From Serratia sp. PL17 (GTDB lineage: Bacteria > Pseudomonadota > Gammaproteobacteria > Enterobacterales > Enterobacteriaceae), in contig NZ_JAFIBY010000002.1 in assembly GCF_017832355.1 (NCBI RefSeq), positions 496,001 through 560,000 on the forward strand: DNA of 64,000 nt. Direction: 5' to 3'. Under the pieces are notes generated by a model, which saw only the letters and a list, made by a program, of their open reading frames with translations, was not told where the DNA came from and searched no databases. The position numbers and the translations under genes are program-made. Of this stretch, positions 44,666 through 54,396 are shown piece after piece (position 1 is the stretch's first letter; each line of letters begins with the position of its first letter).

Positions 44666-45856
44666 ATGCGAAAAAGAATAGTGATTGTTGGTGGCGGTAC
44701 CGGAGGGACCATATTGGCCAATTTATTGGCTGTTAAATTACACCGGGAGATCTTGAATAATAAAGTCGAGTTATTAATGATCTCGGACTCTCCCGTCCAT
44801 TATTATAAGCCCGCTTTTATGTATGTGGCCTTCAACGCTTTTTTTAAACAGGAATTAATCCGTTCTCAGCAGAGCCTGCTGTGCCCGGAAATTAAGTTTA
44901 TTGTTGATAAAGCGGAGCGGTTTGATTTATCTCAGCGCGTGATTCATACCCGTAGCGACAAACAGTACCCGTATGATTTTTTGGTTTTTGCTACTGGTTG
45001 TGTGCCTTGGCCGGAGCGTATCGAGGGGCTGGCGCAGGCAGGGGATCATTTTTACCAGTATCAGGCCGCCCGGCAGTTGGCACAAAAACTGTCGAGCATT
45101 GAAAAAGGGCGGATTTTTATCACAGTTTCTTTCCCCGAAACGCCCAATGTGCCGCACCAATGCGGTATTGCACCGATAGAAACCACCCTGATGCTTGATG
45201 ATTACCTACGTCGGCGAGGAGTACGCAAGGCGGTTGAGATTGTTTATACCTATCCCAGCGTCTCACAGTTGCTGCGTAACTGCCTGTTTCTGCAGCGTCC
45301 AACGGCAGAGGCTTTGCCCGGTATCTTCGCGGCGCGCGATATCCGCCATCAGCGCGGGTTTACTCTTAGTCACGTAGATGCACAGCAGAAAATCGCTTAT
45401 TCCGCAGAGGGTGAGCAGCAGCCGTTCGATATTTTGATGGCTACCCCACCCATCCGCGCAGTAGAAGCGGTGCGCAATACTGGCCTGAGTGAAGGTAACA
45501 ATGGAGAGGGCTGGTTGCCGACCGATCACCAAACGCTGCAGGTCTATGGTCAGCAGGGGGTTTATGTCATCGGCGATACGGTAGATCTGCCGGTTAGCAA
45601 GGCCGGAGGTTCCTGCCACAATCAGGCTCCCGTCATTGCCGACAATATCGTGGCGGAACTGAGACTGGGCCAGACAGTCAGCCACTACGACGGCAAAGTG
45701 CAGGCCATTGCCCAAATGGGGCTGCAGGCCGGGATGCCGCTAGTTTACGACTATCGGCACGATGTGCTGCCGACACCCTCAACCAAAGTGGGCGGCATGC
45801 TGCGCAATGGCTTTAATCGCGGGCTCTACTGGGCGACGGTACGCGGACTGATATAA
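44666..45856 (+). CDS. Sulfide:quinone oxidoreductase-like FAD flavoprotein
   Basis: The 396-residue product has the N-terminal dinucleotide-binding loop VIVGGGTGGT (residues 7-15), an ATGC segment at 110-112, and a second FAD motif VYVIGDTVDLPVSKAGG at 299-315. Two cysteines stand where sulfide:quinone reductases have their redox pair: C166 in VPHQCGIAPIE and C317 in GGSCHNQAPVIADNI. This suggests oxidation of sulfide to polysulfide with transfer of electrons to quinone at the membrane. No membrane helix is seen, as in other peripheral enzymes of the family. GAGGG precedes the ATG at 44666. It heads a likely operon with DUF1641 and methionine gamma-lyase genes. Confidence 0.83.
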   Translation: MRKRIVIVGGGTGGTILANLLAVKLHREILNNKVELLMISDSPVHYYKPAFMYVAFNAFFKQELIRSQQSLLCPEIKFIVDKAERFDLSQRVIHTRSDKQYPYDFLVFATGCVPWPERIEGLAQAGDHFYQYQAARQLAQKLSSIEKGRIFITVSFPETPNVPHQCGIAPIETTLMLDDYLRRRGVRKAVEIVYTYPSVSQLLRNCLFLQRPTAEALPGIFAARDIRHQRGFTLSHVDAQQKIAYSAEGEQQPFDILMATPPIRAVEAVRNTGLSEGNNGEGWLPTDHQTLQVYGQQGVYVIGDTVDLPVSKAGGSCHNQAPVIADNIVAELRLGQTVSHYDGKVQAIAQMGLQAGMPLVYDYRHDVLPTPSTKVGGMLRNGFNRGLYWATVRGLI

Positions 45857-45866
45857 CGGAGGGCCT

Positions 45867-46238
45867 ATGAACGCATCTGAACATGAACCCTTGGCAGCAT
45901 TGCTGGACAAGTTGCAACCGTTGCTGGACGGTGGGCGGCTCGATAACGCGGTCGACCTGCTGTCGCTGCTGTCTGATCTAGTGGATATCGCCGATAATGC
46001 GCTGGTGGAGAAATTGGCCGGCGTCTTTGAAGGCTTGGTCGCTGCGGGATGGGAGGGCGGAATGGCGCTTAAGATGGCGCATACCGAGTTGCAGTTGGAT
46101 CCGTCACCCGTCAATTTTCGTGCGCTGTACGCTTTGTTGCGACAGCCAGATACTTTGCTGGGCCTGCTGCTGGTGCTGCGCACATTACAAATCATCGGCC
46201 AGCGTATAAGCAGCAGTGCACTGCCTACGGATGTTTGA
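45867..46238 (+). CDS. DUF1641-type protein linked to the sulfide:quinone reductase-like gene
   Basis: This 123-residue acidic, mainly helical protein begins MNASEHEPLAALLDKLQPLL. It contains NAVDLLSLLSDLVDIADNALVEKL and a C-terminal LLGLLLVLRTLQIIGQRI segment, the layout of DUF1641 proteins, which commonly accompany sulfide:quinone reductase and formate dehydrogenase genes. It starts 10 bases after the flavoprotein stop with GGAGGG before its ATG, so the two are cotranscribed. The biochemical role of the family is unknown to me; an accessory or assembly role is an inference. The family call is from pattern memory. Confidence 0.68.
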   Translation: MNASEHEPLAALLDKLQPLLDGGRLDNAVDLLSLLSDLVDIADNALVEKLAGVFEGLVAAGWEGGMALKMAHTELQLDPSPVNFRALYALLRQPDTLLGLLLVLRTLQIIGQRISSSALPTDV

Positions 46239-46284
46239 TCGCGCTAAGCGTCATTGCTTTCATTCACTCAGATAAGGAGTTGTT

Positions 46285-47476
46285 ATGTCTGCCACCTTCA
46301 GGCAAGCCTTTGCAACACGCGCTATCCATCACGGTTACGATCCTCAGCAGTATCTGGGAGCACTTTGTCCTCCGGTGTTTATGAGCTCGACCTTTTCCTT
46401 TCCGACGGCAGAATATGGCGGTTCTTGCTTTGACGGCAGCGAGCCGGGGTATTTTTATTCACGCATCGCCAACCCGACCCTCAACTTGCTGGAACAGCGA
46501 ATAGCCAATCTGGAAGGCGGGGAAGCGGCGGTGGCGTTTGCCTCCGGTATGGGGGGCGATTACCGCCTGCTGCTGGACGCTGCTCAATCCGGGTGATGAG
46601 CTGATAGTCGATGAGACCATTTACGGTTGTACCTTCAGCTACTTTCATCATGGATTGGCGCGCTACGGCGTAAAAATCACCCATGTCGACCTAACCCGTC
46701 CGGAGCGGTTGGCGGCGGCGATAGGTCCACGCACACGCATGGTGTATTGTGAAACGCCAGCCAACCCGAATATGCGTTTGGTCAACATTACCGCGGTGGC
46801 TGAGATTGCTCACCGCCACAAGGCGCTGTTACTGGTGGATAACACCTATTGCGCGCCGTATCTGCAACGGCCGTTGGAATTGGGGGCGGACATTGTGGTG
46901 CATTCGGCCACAAAATACATTGGCGGGCACGGAGATCTGCTGGCCGGGCTGGTGGTGACGCGTCAAGATTTGGCGCAGGATATCCGTTTAGTCGGACTCA
47001 AAGACATGAACGGTGCAGTGTTGTCGGCCCAGGACGCCGCATTGCTGCTGCGCGGGTTGAAAACCCTGCCGCTGCGTATGGAACGCCATTGCGATAACGC
47101 CCAATGGCTGGCGGAAATGTTGATGCAGCATTCGTCGGTAGAGCGCGTCTATTATCCCGGTCTGGAGGATTTCCCCCAATATGAGTTGGCACAGCGTCAA
47201 ATGGCTCGGCCGGGCGGCATGCTGGCATTTGAATTAAAAGGCGGTATGGCTGCGGGGATCCGCTTCCTCAATGCGCTGCGTTTGATCTTGCGTGCGGTCA
47301 GCCTGGGGGATTGTGAGTCGCTGGCGCAGCATCCTGCCAGCATGACCCACTCGGCCTACAACCCCGAAGAGCGTCAGCGCCATCATATTAGCGACGGACT
47401 GATACGTTTATCCGCTGGGCTGGAAGATCTTAATGATCTTCAGGCGGATATCCGTCAGGCCTTGGCGTTGATCTGA
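46285..47476 (+). pseudogene. megL: L-methionine gamma-lyase gene with a single-base frameshift
   Basis: Read through one corrected base, this encodes a 396-residue PLP enzyme very close to Pseudomonas methionine gamma-lyase, which splits methionine (and homocysteine) to methanethiol (or H2S), 2-oxobutyrate and ammonia. Diagnostic residues are all present: FYSRIANPTLNLLE, the MGL-specific cysteine in IYGCTF (C115), the PLP lysine in [12 protein letters not shown] (K210) and SLGDCESLAQHPASMTHS. The first frame (46285-46596) stops after 103 codons. The second frame continues to 47476. The shift is at G6 (46551-46556): five Gs would restore SGMGAITACC. It may be a sequencing error, a true recent inactivation or a variable tract. 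It follows the DUF1641 gene by 46 bases with AAGGAG before the ATG. Confidence 0.85.
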
Positions 47477-47507
47477 TGATAAAACCCGCTGATGCGGGTT
47501 TTATCAT
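47476..47507. terminator. Bidirectional terminator between megL and hutT
   Basis: ATGATAAAACCCGC-TGAT-GCGGGTTTTATCAT is a perfect 14-bp stem with a 4-base loop, starting at the last base of the lyase stop codon. It lies between convergent transcription units and has T-runs on both strands. Confidence 0.9.
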
Positions 47508-47522
47508 GGTGACATCATGCAC

Positions 47523-48917
47523 TTAGGTGTTTTGTGTTGCAGTAGTGACAGGTGAACCCCCGCCTTTTTTACGCACCCACAACCAGTAAGCCACAGTAAG
47601 GAATGCCACCCACACCAGCCCAACGTACAGGGCAATGCGGCTGTCTTCGAAGTAGCCGAGCAGGCCGATGACGAACAGCATAAATAGCGTCGCCAGCGCG
47701 GGGGCGACTGGCCACCACGGCACTGGGAAGCTCAGCTTACTGACCTCCTGTGGTGACAATGTGCGGCGCATGGCTATCTGCGACAGCAGGATCATCAACC
47801 ATACCCAGACAGTGGCGAAGGTCGCGATGGAGGCGATGATCATAAATACCTGTTTTGGGATCAGGTAGTTGAGTACCACACCCAGCAGCAGGGCGATTGA
47901 CATCACCAACACCGTCATCCAAGGCACGCCGCTGGAGGTCAGTTTAGAGAAACTTTTTGGTGCTTGGCCATCCTGTGCCATGCCGTACATCATGCGGCCT
48001 GCGCCGAAGATATCGCTGTTAATGGCGGAAATGGCGGCAGTGATCACCACAACGTTCAGGACGTTGGCGGCAGAGCTAATACCCAGATTGCTGAAGATCT
48101 CAACAAACGGGCTGCCGTTTTGGCCGATGCTGTTCCACGGATAGATAGCCATCAGTACCAGCAGCGTCAGTACATAGAACAGCAGAATACGAATCGGCAC
48201 GGCATTAATCGCCTTTGGTAACACTTTCGCCGGGTCTTTTGCCTCGCTGGCCGTGATACCGATGATTTCAATGCCGCCGAAGGCAAACATCACCACCGCT
48301 AGCGATGCGACCACGCCGCCGATGCCGTTAGGCATAAAGCCGCCGTGTTGCCACAGGTTACTGAGGCCGGTGGCATGCTGGGTCTGACCGAAGCCAAACA
48401 GCATCACCGCCGCACCACCGACGATCATTGCCACAATCGCTGCGACCTTGATCAACGACAGCCAGAACTCCATTTCGCCGAACACTTTCACACTGCATAG
48501 GTTGAGTGCGCCGATAAACATGATAATGCTGAGCACCCAGACCCATTGTGCGACGTCAGGGAACCACAGCCCCATATAGATGCCGAAGGCGGTCACGTCC
48601 GCGAGAGCGACGATCACCATTTCGAAGGTATAAGTCCAGCCGGTGAGGAAGCCGGCCAGCGGGCCAAGGTAGTGGCTGGCGTAATGGCCGAATGAACCGG
48701 ACACCGGTTGATGCACCGCCATTTCACCCAGTGCGCGCATCACCATAAATACGGCTGCACCGCCTACCAGATAGGCCAGTAGCACAGCAGGGCCAGCCAG
48801 TTGGATTGCCCCGGCAGAGCCGTAGAACAGGCCGGTACCGATGGCTGATCCGAGCGCCATAAAGCGGATATGTCGCGCGTTTAGTCCGCGTCTGAGTTGT
48901 GTTTTTTCGTTATGCAT
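47523..48917 (-). CDS. hutT: Amino acid permease, probable histidine transporter HutT (ProY-like)
   Basis: The 464-residue APC-superfamily permease begins [20 protein letters not shown], then [19 protein letters not shown], the substrate-site signature of the amino acid transporter family, and has about twelve membrane helices. It resembles Pseudomonas HutT and E. coli ProY along its whole length. It lies 100 bases downstream of hutH on the same strand, so histidine is the likely substrate and it probably belongs to the hut operon. The ATG at 48917, preceded by GGGAAG, is preferred over an open extension to 48998. Confidence 0.85.
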   Translation of the reverse strand: MHNEKTQLRRGLNARHIRFMALGSAIGTGLFYGSAGAIQLAGPAVLLAYLVGGAAVFMVMRALGEMAVHQPVSGSFGHYASHYLGPLAGFLTGWTYTFEMVIVALADVTAFGIYMGLWFPDVAQWVWVLSIIMFIGALNLCSVKVFGEMEFWLSLIKVAAIVAMIVGGAAVMLFGFGQTQHATGLSNLWQHGGFMPNGIGGVVASLAVVMFAFGGIEIIGITASEAKDPAKVLPKAINAVPIRILLFYVLTLLVLMAIYPWNSIGQNGSPFVEIFSNLGISSAANVLNVVVITAAISAINSDIFGAGRMMYGMAQDGQAPKSFSKLTSSGVPWMTVLVMSIALLLGVVLNYLIPKQVFMIIASIATFATVWVWLMILLSQIAMRRTLSPQEVSKLSFPVPWWPVAPALATLFMLFVIGLLGYFEDSRIALYVGLVWVAFLTVAYWLWVRKKGGGSPVTTATQNT

Positions 48918-49017
48918 GTTGCTTCCCGTCACGTTTTTACGGCAGAGCAGGCACGCGCTATCCGCACCGGGTGGAACGCACCCGGTGGGACAGAACAAAC
49001 TGCGTGATAGGTTTTAT

Positions 49018-50553
49018 TTATGCTTGGCTAGGCAGCAGTGCTGCAGGCATCAGTGAGGTCAGATGACCGGCTGCCAACAGCAGGCTGGCAGCTTCAATGT
49101 CAGGGGCGAAGAAACGGTCCTTGTCGTAGTAACTGACCTGCTCACGTAATACGCGGCGTGCCTGTTCCAGACTTTCGCTGGTTTTCAAGCCTTTGCGCAG
49201 ATCCAACCCCTGACAGGCAGCCAGCCACTCAACGGCCAGAATGCCGCGAACGTTATCTGCCATTTCCCACAGGCGACGGCCCGCCGCCGGCGCCATAGAC
49301 ACATGATCTTCCTGGTTGGCAGACGTCGGGATACTGTCGACGCTTGCCGGATGCGCCAGCGCTTTGTTCTCGCTGGTCAGCGCCGCGGCGGTAACTTGGG
49401 CAATCATAAAGCCGGAGTTTACACCGCCGTTGTCCACCAGGAACGGTGGCAGTTGTGACATGTGTTTATCCATCATCAATGAAATGCGACGTTCGGACAG
49501 TGAGCCGATTTCGGCAAATGCCAGCGCCAGATTGTCAGCGGCCATCGCGACAGGTTCGGCATGGAAGTTGCCACCGGACAGCACGTCGCCCTGTTCGGCA
49601 AAGACAAGTGGGTTGTCGGACACCGCATTGGCTTCGATTTCCAGCACTTCGGCGGCCTGGCGAATTTGCGTCAGGCAGGCGCCCATAACCTGAGGCTGGC
49701 AGCGCAGGGAGTACGGATCCTGCACTTTCTCACAGTTGCGGTGTGAATCAGACACTTCGCTGCGCTCGCCCAGCAAGTGGCGGTAGGCTGATGCGGCGTC
49801 GATCTGGCCGCGTTGCCCACGTACGGCATGGATGCGTGCATCAAACGGGCTGCGTGAGCCCAGCGCGGCTTCCACCGTCAGACTGCCGGTGACAGTCGCT
49901 GCGGCATACAGATCTTCAACGTCAAACAGGCCACGCAGCGCAAAGGCAGCGGAGACCTGAGTACCGTTCAGCAGCGCCAGGCCTTCTTTTGCTGCCAGCG
50001 TCAGCGGCTTCAGGCCCGCTTTAGCCAGCGCTTCAGAGGCAGGTAGCCATTCGCCCTGATAACGCGCCTTGCCTTCGCCCAACAGCACCAGACTCATGTG
50101 TGCCAAGGGTGCCAGGTCGCCTGATGCGCCCACGGAACCTTTGAGTGGGATATGCGGATACACTTCGGCATTGACCAGTGCCATCAACGCCTGGATCACT
50201 TCCAGACGAATGCCAGAGAAGCCGCGCGACAGGCTATTGATTTTCAGCACCATGATCAGGCGCACCAGATTGTCGTCGGTGGGCGCACCAACGCCGGCGG
50301 CGTGGGACAACACGATCGAACGCTGCAAATCTTCCAGGTCTTCGCGGGCGATGCGGGTGGATGCCAGCAGGCCAAAACCGGTGTTAATACCGTATGTGGT
50401 ACGGTTTTCCTCAACAATGCGCTCAACGCAGGCAACGCTTTTCTGGATATCTGCGTATGCATTGTCGTCCAGCGTCAGGGTTACCGGGTGTTGATAAATT
50501 TCACGCAATTGCGCCAGTGTCAGTTGGCCAGGGCGGATCGTTAGCGCTTTCAT
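49018..50553 (-). CDS. hutH: Histidine ammonia-lyase HutH
   Basis: HutH deaminates L-histidine to trans-urocanate, the first step of histidine degradation. The 511-residue product contains the MIO-forming tripeptide in [15 protein letters not shown] (Ala-Ser-Gly, about residues 142-144), YGINTGFG, and the C-terminal [14 protein letters not shown]. The ATG at 50553 overlaps the hutU stop (ATGA), so translation is coupled; an upstream extension to 50613 lies over hutU. The order is hutU-hutH-hutT. Confidence 0.97.
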   Translation of the reverse strand: MKALTIRPGQLTLAQLREIYQHPVTLTLDDNAYADIQKSVACVERIVEENRTTYGINTGFGLLASTRIAREDLEDLQRSIVLSHAAGVGAPTDDNLVRLIMVLKINSLSRGFSGIRLEVIQALMALVNAEVYPHIPLKGSVGASGDLAPLAHMSLVLLGEGKARYQGEWLPASEALAKAGLKPLTLAAKEGLALLNGTQVSAAFALRGLFDVEDLYAAATVTGSLTVEAALGSRSPFDARIHAVRGQRGQIDAASAYRHLLGERSEVSDSHRNCEKVQDPYSLRCQPQVMGACLTQIRQAAEVLEIEANAVSDNPLVFAEQGDVLSGGNFHAEPVAMAADNLALAFAEIGSLSERRISLMMDKHMSQLPPFLVDNGGVNSGFMIAQVTAAALTSENKALAHPASVDSIPTSANQEDHVSMAPAAGRRLWEMADNVRGILAVEWLAACQGLDLRKGLKTSESLEQARRVLREQVSYYDKDRFFAPDIEAASLLLAAGHLTSLMPAALLPSQA

Positions 50554-52241
50554 GCTTTGTCTCCTTGAGTCGCAGCTACCATCGGCAGGTTCAAACCTTG
50601 CTCGCGGGCGCATTCAATGGCGATGTCGTAACCGGCATCGGCATGACGCATCACGCCGGTGGCGGGATCATTGTGCAATACTCGGGCGATACGTTCGGCA
50701 GCTTCATCGGTGCCGTCGCAAACGATAACCATACCTGAATGCTGTGAGAAGCCCATGCCAACGCCGCCGCCATGGTGCAGAGAAACCCAGGTTGCGCCGC
50801 TTGCAGTGTTCAACAGGGCGTTGAGCAATGGCCAGTCAGATACGGCGTCTGAACCGTCTTTCATCGATTCTGTTTCGCGGTTCGGGCTGGCGACGGAGCC
50901 AGAGTCCAGATGGTCACGACCAATCACGATAGGTGCTGACAGCTCGCCGCTGCGTACCATCTCGTTGAAAGCCAGTCCCAGCTTGGCGCGTTGGCCCAAA
51001 CCGACCCAGCAAATACGCGCCGGCAGGCCCTGGAAGCTGATACGCTCACGCGCCATATCCAGCCAGCGGTGCAAGTGCTCGTCATCTGGGATCAACTCTT
51101 TAACCATCGCGTCGGTTTTGTAGATGTCCTGTGGATCGCCTGACAGCGCAGCCCAGCGGAATGGGCCAATGCCGCGACAGAACAGGGGGCGAATGTAAGC
51201 GGGGACGAAGCCCGGGAAATCGAAGGCGTTGTTGACGCCCATTTCTTTCGCCATTTGGCGAATGTTGTTGCCGTAGTCGAAGGTTGGCACGCCCATTTTC
51301 TGGAAGGCCAGCATAGCTTCTACATGTTCAGCCATAGATTGTTTGGCGGCGGTGACCACCTGCGCGGGTTCGCTCTGTGCGCGCTGGCGATATTCTTCCC
51401 AGCTCCAGCCTTTTGGCAGATAGCCGTTCAGTGGATCGTGGGCGCTGGTCTGATCGGTGACCATATCCGGGCGTACGCCGCGGCGTACCAGTTCCGGCAG
51501 AATGTCGGCTGCGTTACCGCACAAGGCGATGGAGATGGCTTTCCCTTCGGCTGTGTATTTTTTGATACGGGCCAGTGCGTCGTCCAGATCTGTCGCTTGC
51601 TCATCGACATAGCGCGTTTTCAGACGGAAATCGATGCGGCTCTGCTGGCATTCGATGTTAAGTGAACAGGCTCCGGCCAGCGTAGCCGCCAGCGGTTGTG
51701 CCCCGCCCATGCCGCCCAAACCCGCAGTCAGCACCCAGCGGCCTTGCAGGCTGCCGTCGTAATGCTGGCGACCTGCTTCTACGAAGGTCTCGTAGGTGCC
51801 TTGTACGATGCCTTGGCTACCGATGTAGATCCAGCTCCCTGCGGTCATCTGGCCGTACATCGCCAGACCCTTGGCGTCCAGTTCGTTAAAGTGTTCCCAG
51901 GTCGCCCAGTGTGGGACCAGGTTGGAGTTGGCGATCAGCACGCGTGGTGCGTTGCTGTGAGTTTTGAAAACCCCGACGGGTTTGCCGGACTGCACCAGCA
52001 GTGTTTCGTCATCTTCCAGGGTTTTCAGGGTCGCGACAATTTTGTCGTAGCAGTCCCAGTCACGCGCGGCGCGGCCAATACCGCCGTACACCACCAGCTC
52101 ATGTGGGTTCTCCGCGACTTCCGGATCGAGGTTGTTCATCAGCATGCGCAACGGCGCTTCGGTCAGCCAGCTTTTTGCATTTAATTTTGTGCCGCGTGGC
52201 GCGCGTACATCGACATTGCGAACTTTGTTATTTGCAGTCAC
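50550..52241 (-). CDS. hutU: Urocanate hydratase HutU
   Basis: HutU hydrates urocanate to 4-imidazolone-5-propionate using a tightly bound NAD+ as electrophile. The 563-residue product has the family motifs [12 protein letters not shown] (dinucleotide loop), the active-site region [20 protein letters not shown] with its cysteine, and [18 protein letters not shown]. The GTG at 52241 is taken as start because GAGGAAA lies before it and the product then reads [18 protein letters not shown]; the open frame to 52415 crosses the operator. Later pathway genes (hutI, hutG) and the regulator hutC are not in the window. Confidence 0.95.
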   Translation of the reverse strand: MTANNKVRNVDVRAPRGTKLNAKSWLTEAPLRMLMNNLDPEVAENPHELVVYGGIGRAARDWDCYDKIVATLKTLEDDETLLVQSGKPVGVFKTHSNAPRVLIANSNLVPHWATWEHFNELDAKGLAMYGQMTAGSWIYIGSQGIVQGTYETFVEAGRQHYDGSLQGRWVLTAGLGGMGGAQPLAATLAGACSLNIECQQSRIDFRLKTRYVDEQATDLDDALARIKKYTAEGKAISIALCGNAADILPELVRRGVRPDMVTDQTSAHDPLNGYLPKGWSWEEYRQRAQSEPAQVVTAAKQSMAEHVEAMLAFQKMGVPTFDYGNNIRQMAKEMGVNNAFDFPGFVPAYIRPLFCRGIGPFRWAALSGDPQDIYKTDAMVKELIPDDEHLHRWLDMARERISFQGLPARICWVGLGQRAKLGLAFNEMVRSGELSAPIVIGRDHLDSGSVASPNRETESMKDGSDAVSDWPLLNALLNTASGATWVSLHHGGGVGMGFSQHSGMVIVCDGTDEAAERIARVLHNDPATGVMRHADAGYDIAIECAREQGLNLPMVAATQGDKA

Positions 52242-52334
52242 AGCATTTTCCTCAAACAGTATCGGTGCAGATCCCATGGTGCGGTGGGGGTAAATCACCA
52301 CGCCATAACAATGGGTAGGTTTTATTAACATATA

Positions 52335-52348
52335 CTTGTATGTACAAG
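52335..52348. promoter_or_regulatory. HutC-type operator upstream of hutU
   Basis: CTTGTA-TG-TACAAG is a perfect 6+6 palindrome 94 bases upstream of the hutU start. From memory, the GntR-family repressor HutC (urocanate-responsive) binds sites of the form CTTGTATATACAAG, so this is its probable operator. hutC itself is outside the window. Confidence 0.7.
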
Positions 52349-52584
52349 CATATGCAACACCGACCAGTGGATGACGAAAATGGCATAAGAGAAAGTTATT
52401 TGTGTTTTTAATCAATAATATATTTATTTTGTAGGGGGTAAATTCATCAGGAAGGCACGGAAGAACAGTGAGCTATTCAACAAAAATGAATTAAAAATGG
52501 GTCAATTTTGAGCGTCAAATCACAATAATTTTACATACCTATTACAAGTTAGGGCGAGCGATAAAAAAGTCCTATCGCTGAAAG

Positions 52585-52609
52585 CAAAAAGCCCGCCAAA
52601 TGGCGGGCG
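52585..52609 (-). terminator. Terminator after the MFS transporter gene
   Basis: On the reverse strand GCCCGCCA-TT-TGGCGGGC is followed by TTTTTGC. The 8-bp perfect stem and T5 end transcription of the MFS gene before hutU, so hutU needs its own promoter. Confidence 0.85.
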
Positions 52610-52725
52610 TGAGGCCGTTAGCAACCGGTTTTTTTGTTTCGTGTCAGGGGCGCTGCATGCTGCGCCTTGTCGCATAATCCATGAGTTAAATAGGGGCGAA
52701 GATGCCCGTCCCTATCGATTTAGCC

Positions 52726-54072
52726 TTATGCGGTTTTTTCAGCAGGTTGTAACACCGTTCGACGGGTCATTTTGAATACTGTGGCGATAGCTGCGATCAA
52801 CGCCGGTACGCACAGGAACATCAAAATACTTTGTACTTCCCACTGCATGGCCAGTAGCTGCGCGCCCATCATGGTACCCGCCACGCCGCCAAAGCGACCA
52901 ATGCCTTGCATCCAGGCAATGCCGGTTGCGCGGCTGTGGGTCGGATAGAAAGTAGCTGCCAGCGTTTGTAAGCCTGACTGTGCGCCATTCATGGTGATAC
53001 CCATCAGGAAAATAAAGGTACCCAGTAACACGATATGGCTGTCTTCGGTCGCCATTGCCACAATCAACAGGGCCGTAATGACAAAACCGCTCGACACCAC
53101 TTTGTGGGCGTTCCAGCGATCCATTAGCCAGCCGGCGACCAGAATGCCGAGGGTACCGCCGAAGGTGAACAGCGATGTCAGGATTGCTGACTGCTCCAAC
53201 TGATAACCCAGCCCCTGCATCAGGATCGGCATCCAGCTCAGTAGCACGTAATAAATCACCAGGCCCATAAAGTAGGTCAGCCACAGCATCAGCGTACCGG
53301 TCAGATAAGGGCGGGTGAACAGCAGCCCGACGCTGGTTTTTGACTGCGCCAGCTTCTCTTCATACAGGTAGAAACGCGATACCTTGTCGAGATCCTGGCT
53401 GACAAAGCGTTGGGCGATGCGTTTGATTTTTGCCACATCCTTACCGCGGTTAACCATGTATTTCACCGATTCCGGCAAGAACAGAATCAGCAGCAGGGTC
53501 AGTACCAACGGCGCGATGGCCCCCAGAAGTAGCACGCTGTGCCAGCCGTAGGCTGGAATAAGCCATGATGAAATCGCACCGCCACCGGCAGCACCCAGCG
53601 GGAAGCCGCAGTACATGGTGTTAATCGCCAATGAACGGCAGCGTTGCGGTGCATATTCAGAAATCAGTGTGATGGCGTTCGGCATGGCTGCACCTAGCCC
53701 CAGGCCGGTTAGAAAGCGCCACAGCGTCAGGCTATTGAGTGAGCCGGCATAAGCAGTCGCCAGGCTCGACAGGCCGAAAAACAGGCAAGAAAACACCAAT
53801 ACGCGTTTGCGACCAATGCGATCTGAAATAGGGCCGGCAACCAATGCGCCAAGGGACAGACCCAACAGCGCGGCGCTGAGCACGGGGCCGAGATCCTGTT
53901 TCACAATGCCCCAGTCTTTGGCGACCGAAGGGGCGATATACCCCATTGCCGCAGTGTCAAAGCCATCAATGGCCAGAATCAGGAATCCCAAAATGATCAA
54001 GGTCCAGTGAAACAGCGAGAATTTGCTGTCGTCGATGGCCTGCTGAATATTCAACTCGGTGGAATGAGCCAT
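52726..54072 (-). CDS. MFS transporter of the aromatic acid:H+ symporter type, possibly hut-linked
   Basis: The 448-residue product has twelve hydrophobic segments and the AAHS-family signature DGFDTAAMGYIAP in helix 1, followed by the MFS motif GPISDRIGRKRVLV. It resembles PcaK/MhpT-type carriers for aromatic acids. It is upstream of hutU on the same strand, and a near-match to the hut operator (54141-54153) precedes its start. A urocanate or imidazole-acid substrate is therefore plausible, since urocanate is an aromatic carboxylate. That substrate is an inference; 4-hydroxybenzoate-like compounds remain the alternative. Confidence 0.82.
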   Translation of the reverse strand: MAHSTELNIQQAIDDSKFSLFHWTLIILGFLILAIDGFDTAAMGYIAPSVAKDWGIVKQDLGPVLSAALLGLSLGALVAGPISDRIGRKRVLVFSCLFFGLSSLATAYAGSLNSLTLWRFLTGLGLGAAMPNAITLISEYAPQRCRSLAINTMYCGFPLGAAGGGAISSWLIPAYGWHSVLLLGAIAPLVLTLLLILFLPESVKYMVNRGKDVAKIKRIAQRFVSQDLDKVSRFYLYEEKLAQSKTSVGLLFTRPYLTGTLMLWLTYFMGLVIYYVLLSWMPILMQGLGYQLEQSAILTSLFTFGGTLGILVAGWLMDRWNAHKVVSSGFVITALLIVAMATEDSHIVLLGTFIFLMGITMNGAQSGLQTLAATFYPTHSRATGIAWMQGIGRFGGVAGTMMGAQLLAMQWEVQSILMFLCVPALIAAIATVFKMTRRTVLQPAEKTA

Positions 54073-54396
54073 GGCACCCTCTTAACGCAGATGTGATTGT
54101 GATAAATACCTTGCCGGAACTGTTGCCCGGCTTGTGTTTGCTTGTATATACATCTGCATGTCAACGCATTATGTCAAATATATTTATCTTATTTGTTGCA
54201 TTGGTGTTGTTTTTTGCGAAGCAGCTTACACCGCCGATCGGTGAAGGTTTCTCTGTAAGTGAATTAAATGAAGGTCATAACCGGTGAGATATGCTGCTTG
54301 CGCTGCTGAGGATAAAATTTAATACAATTTTGCCCGTTTGGTCGCCGGACCGGAATCTGCGATAATCGCGTTTTACCTTTCCAGATTGAGAAACCG
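54073..54396. other. Divergent MFS-queE intergenic region (324 bp)
   Basis: It contains the hut-like operator at 54141-54153 on the MFS side and an AT-rich stretch thereafter. A 64-codon open frame (54093-54287) has no recognisable features or good start and is not called. The queE promoter must lie near its right end. Confidence 0.55.
54141..54153. promoter_or_regulatory. HutC-like operator upstream of the MFS gene
   Basis: CTTGTATATACAT matches the palindrome upstream of hutU in its left half and centre, with the right arm ending ATCT instead of AAG. It lies 69 bases from the MFS start codon. The shared sequence suggests co-regulation by HutC. Confidence 0.55.

Larger units (their letters stand above)
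52242..52725. other. Intergenic region between MFS transporter and hutU (484 bp)
   Basis: Read on the reverse strand it holds the MFS terminator, an AT-rich promoter-like stretch (about 52380-52560), the hut operator and the hutU leader. Two short palindromes, AGGGGCGCTGCATGCTGCGCC (about 52647-52667) and TAGGGGCG...CCCTA (52691-52714), lie next to the MFS stop. They belong to the family seen at 5185 and 39973. No gene is visible. Confidence 0.65.

Noticed and set aside
46538-47476. Separate 312-residue PLP lyase starting at 46538
   Set aside because: It lacks the N-terminal domain, which is present just upstream in the other frame; this is one frameshifted gene.
52242-52415. N-terminal extension of HutU to 52415
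   Set aside because: It would cross the operator palindrome and has no ribosome-binding site; GTG at 52241 has both context and homology.
54093-54287. 64-codon open frame between the MFS gene and queE
   Set aside because: It runs through the operator-like site and AT-rich promoter sequence and has no recognisable feature.
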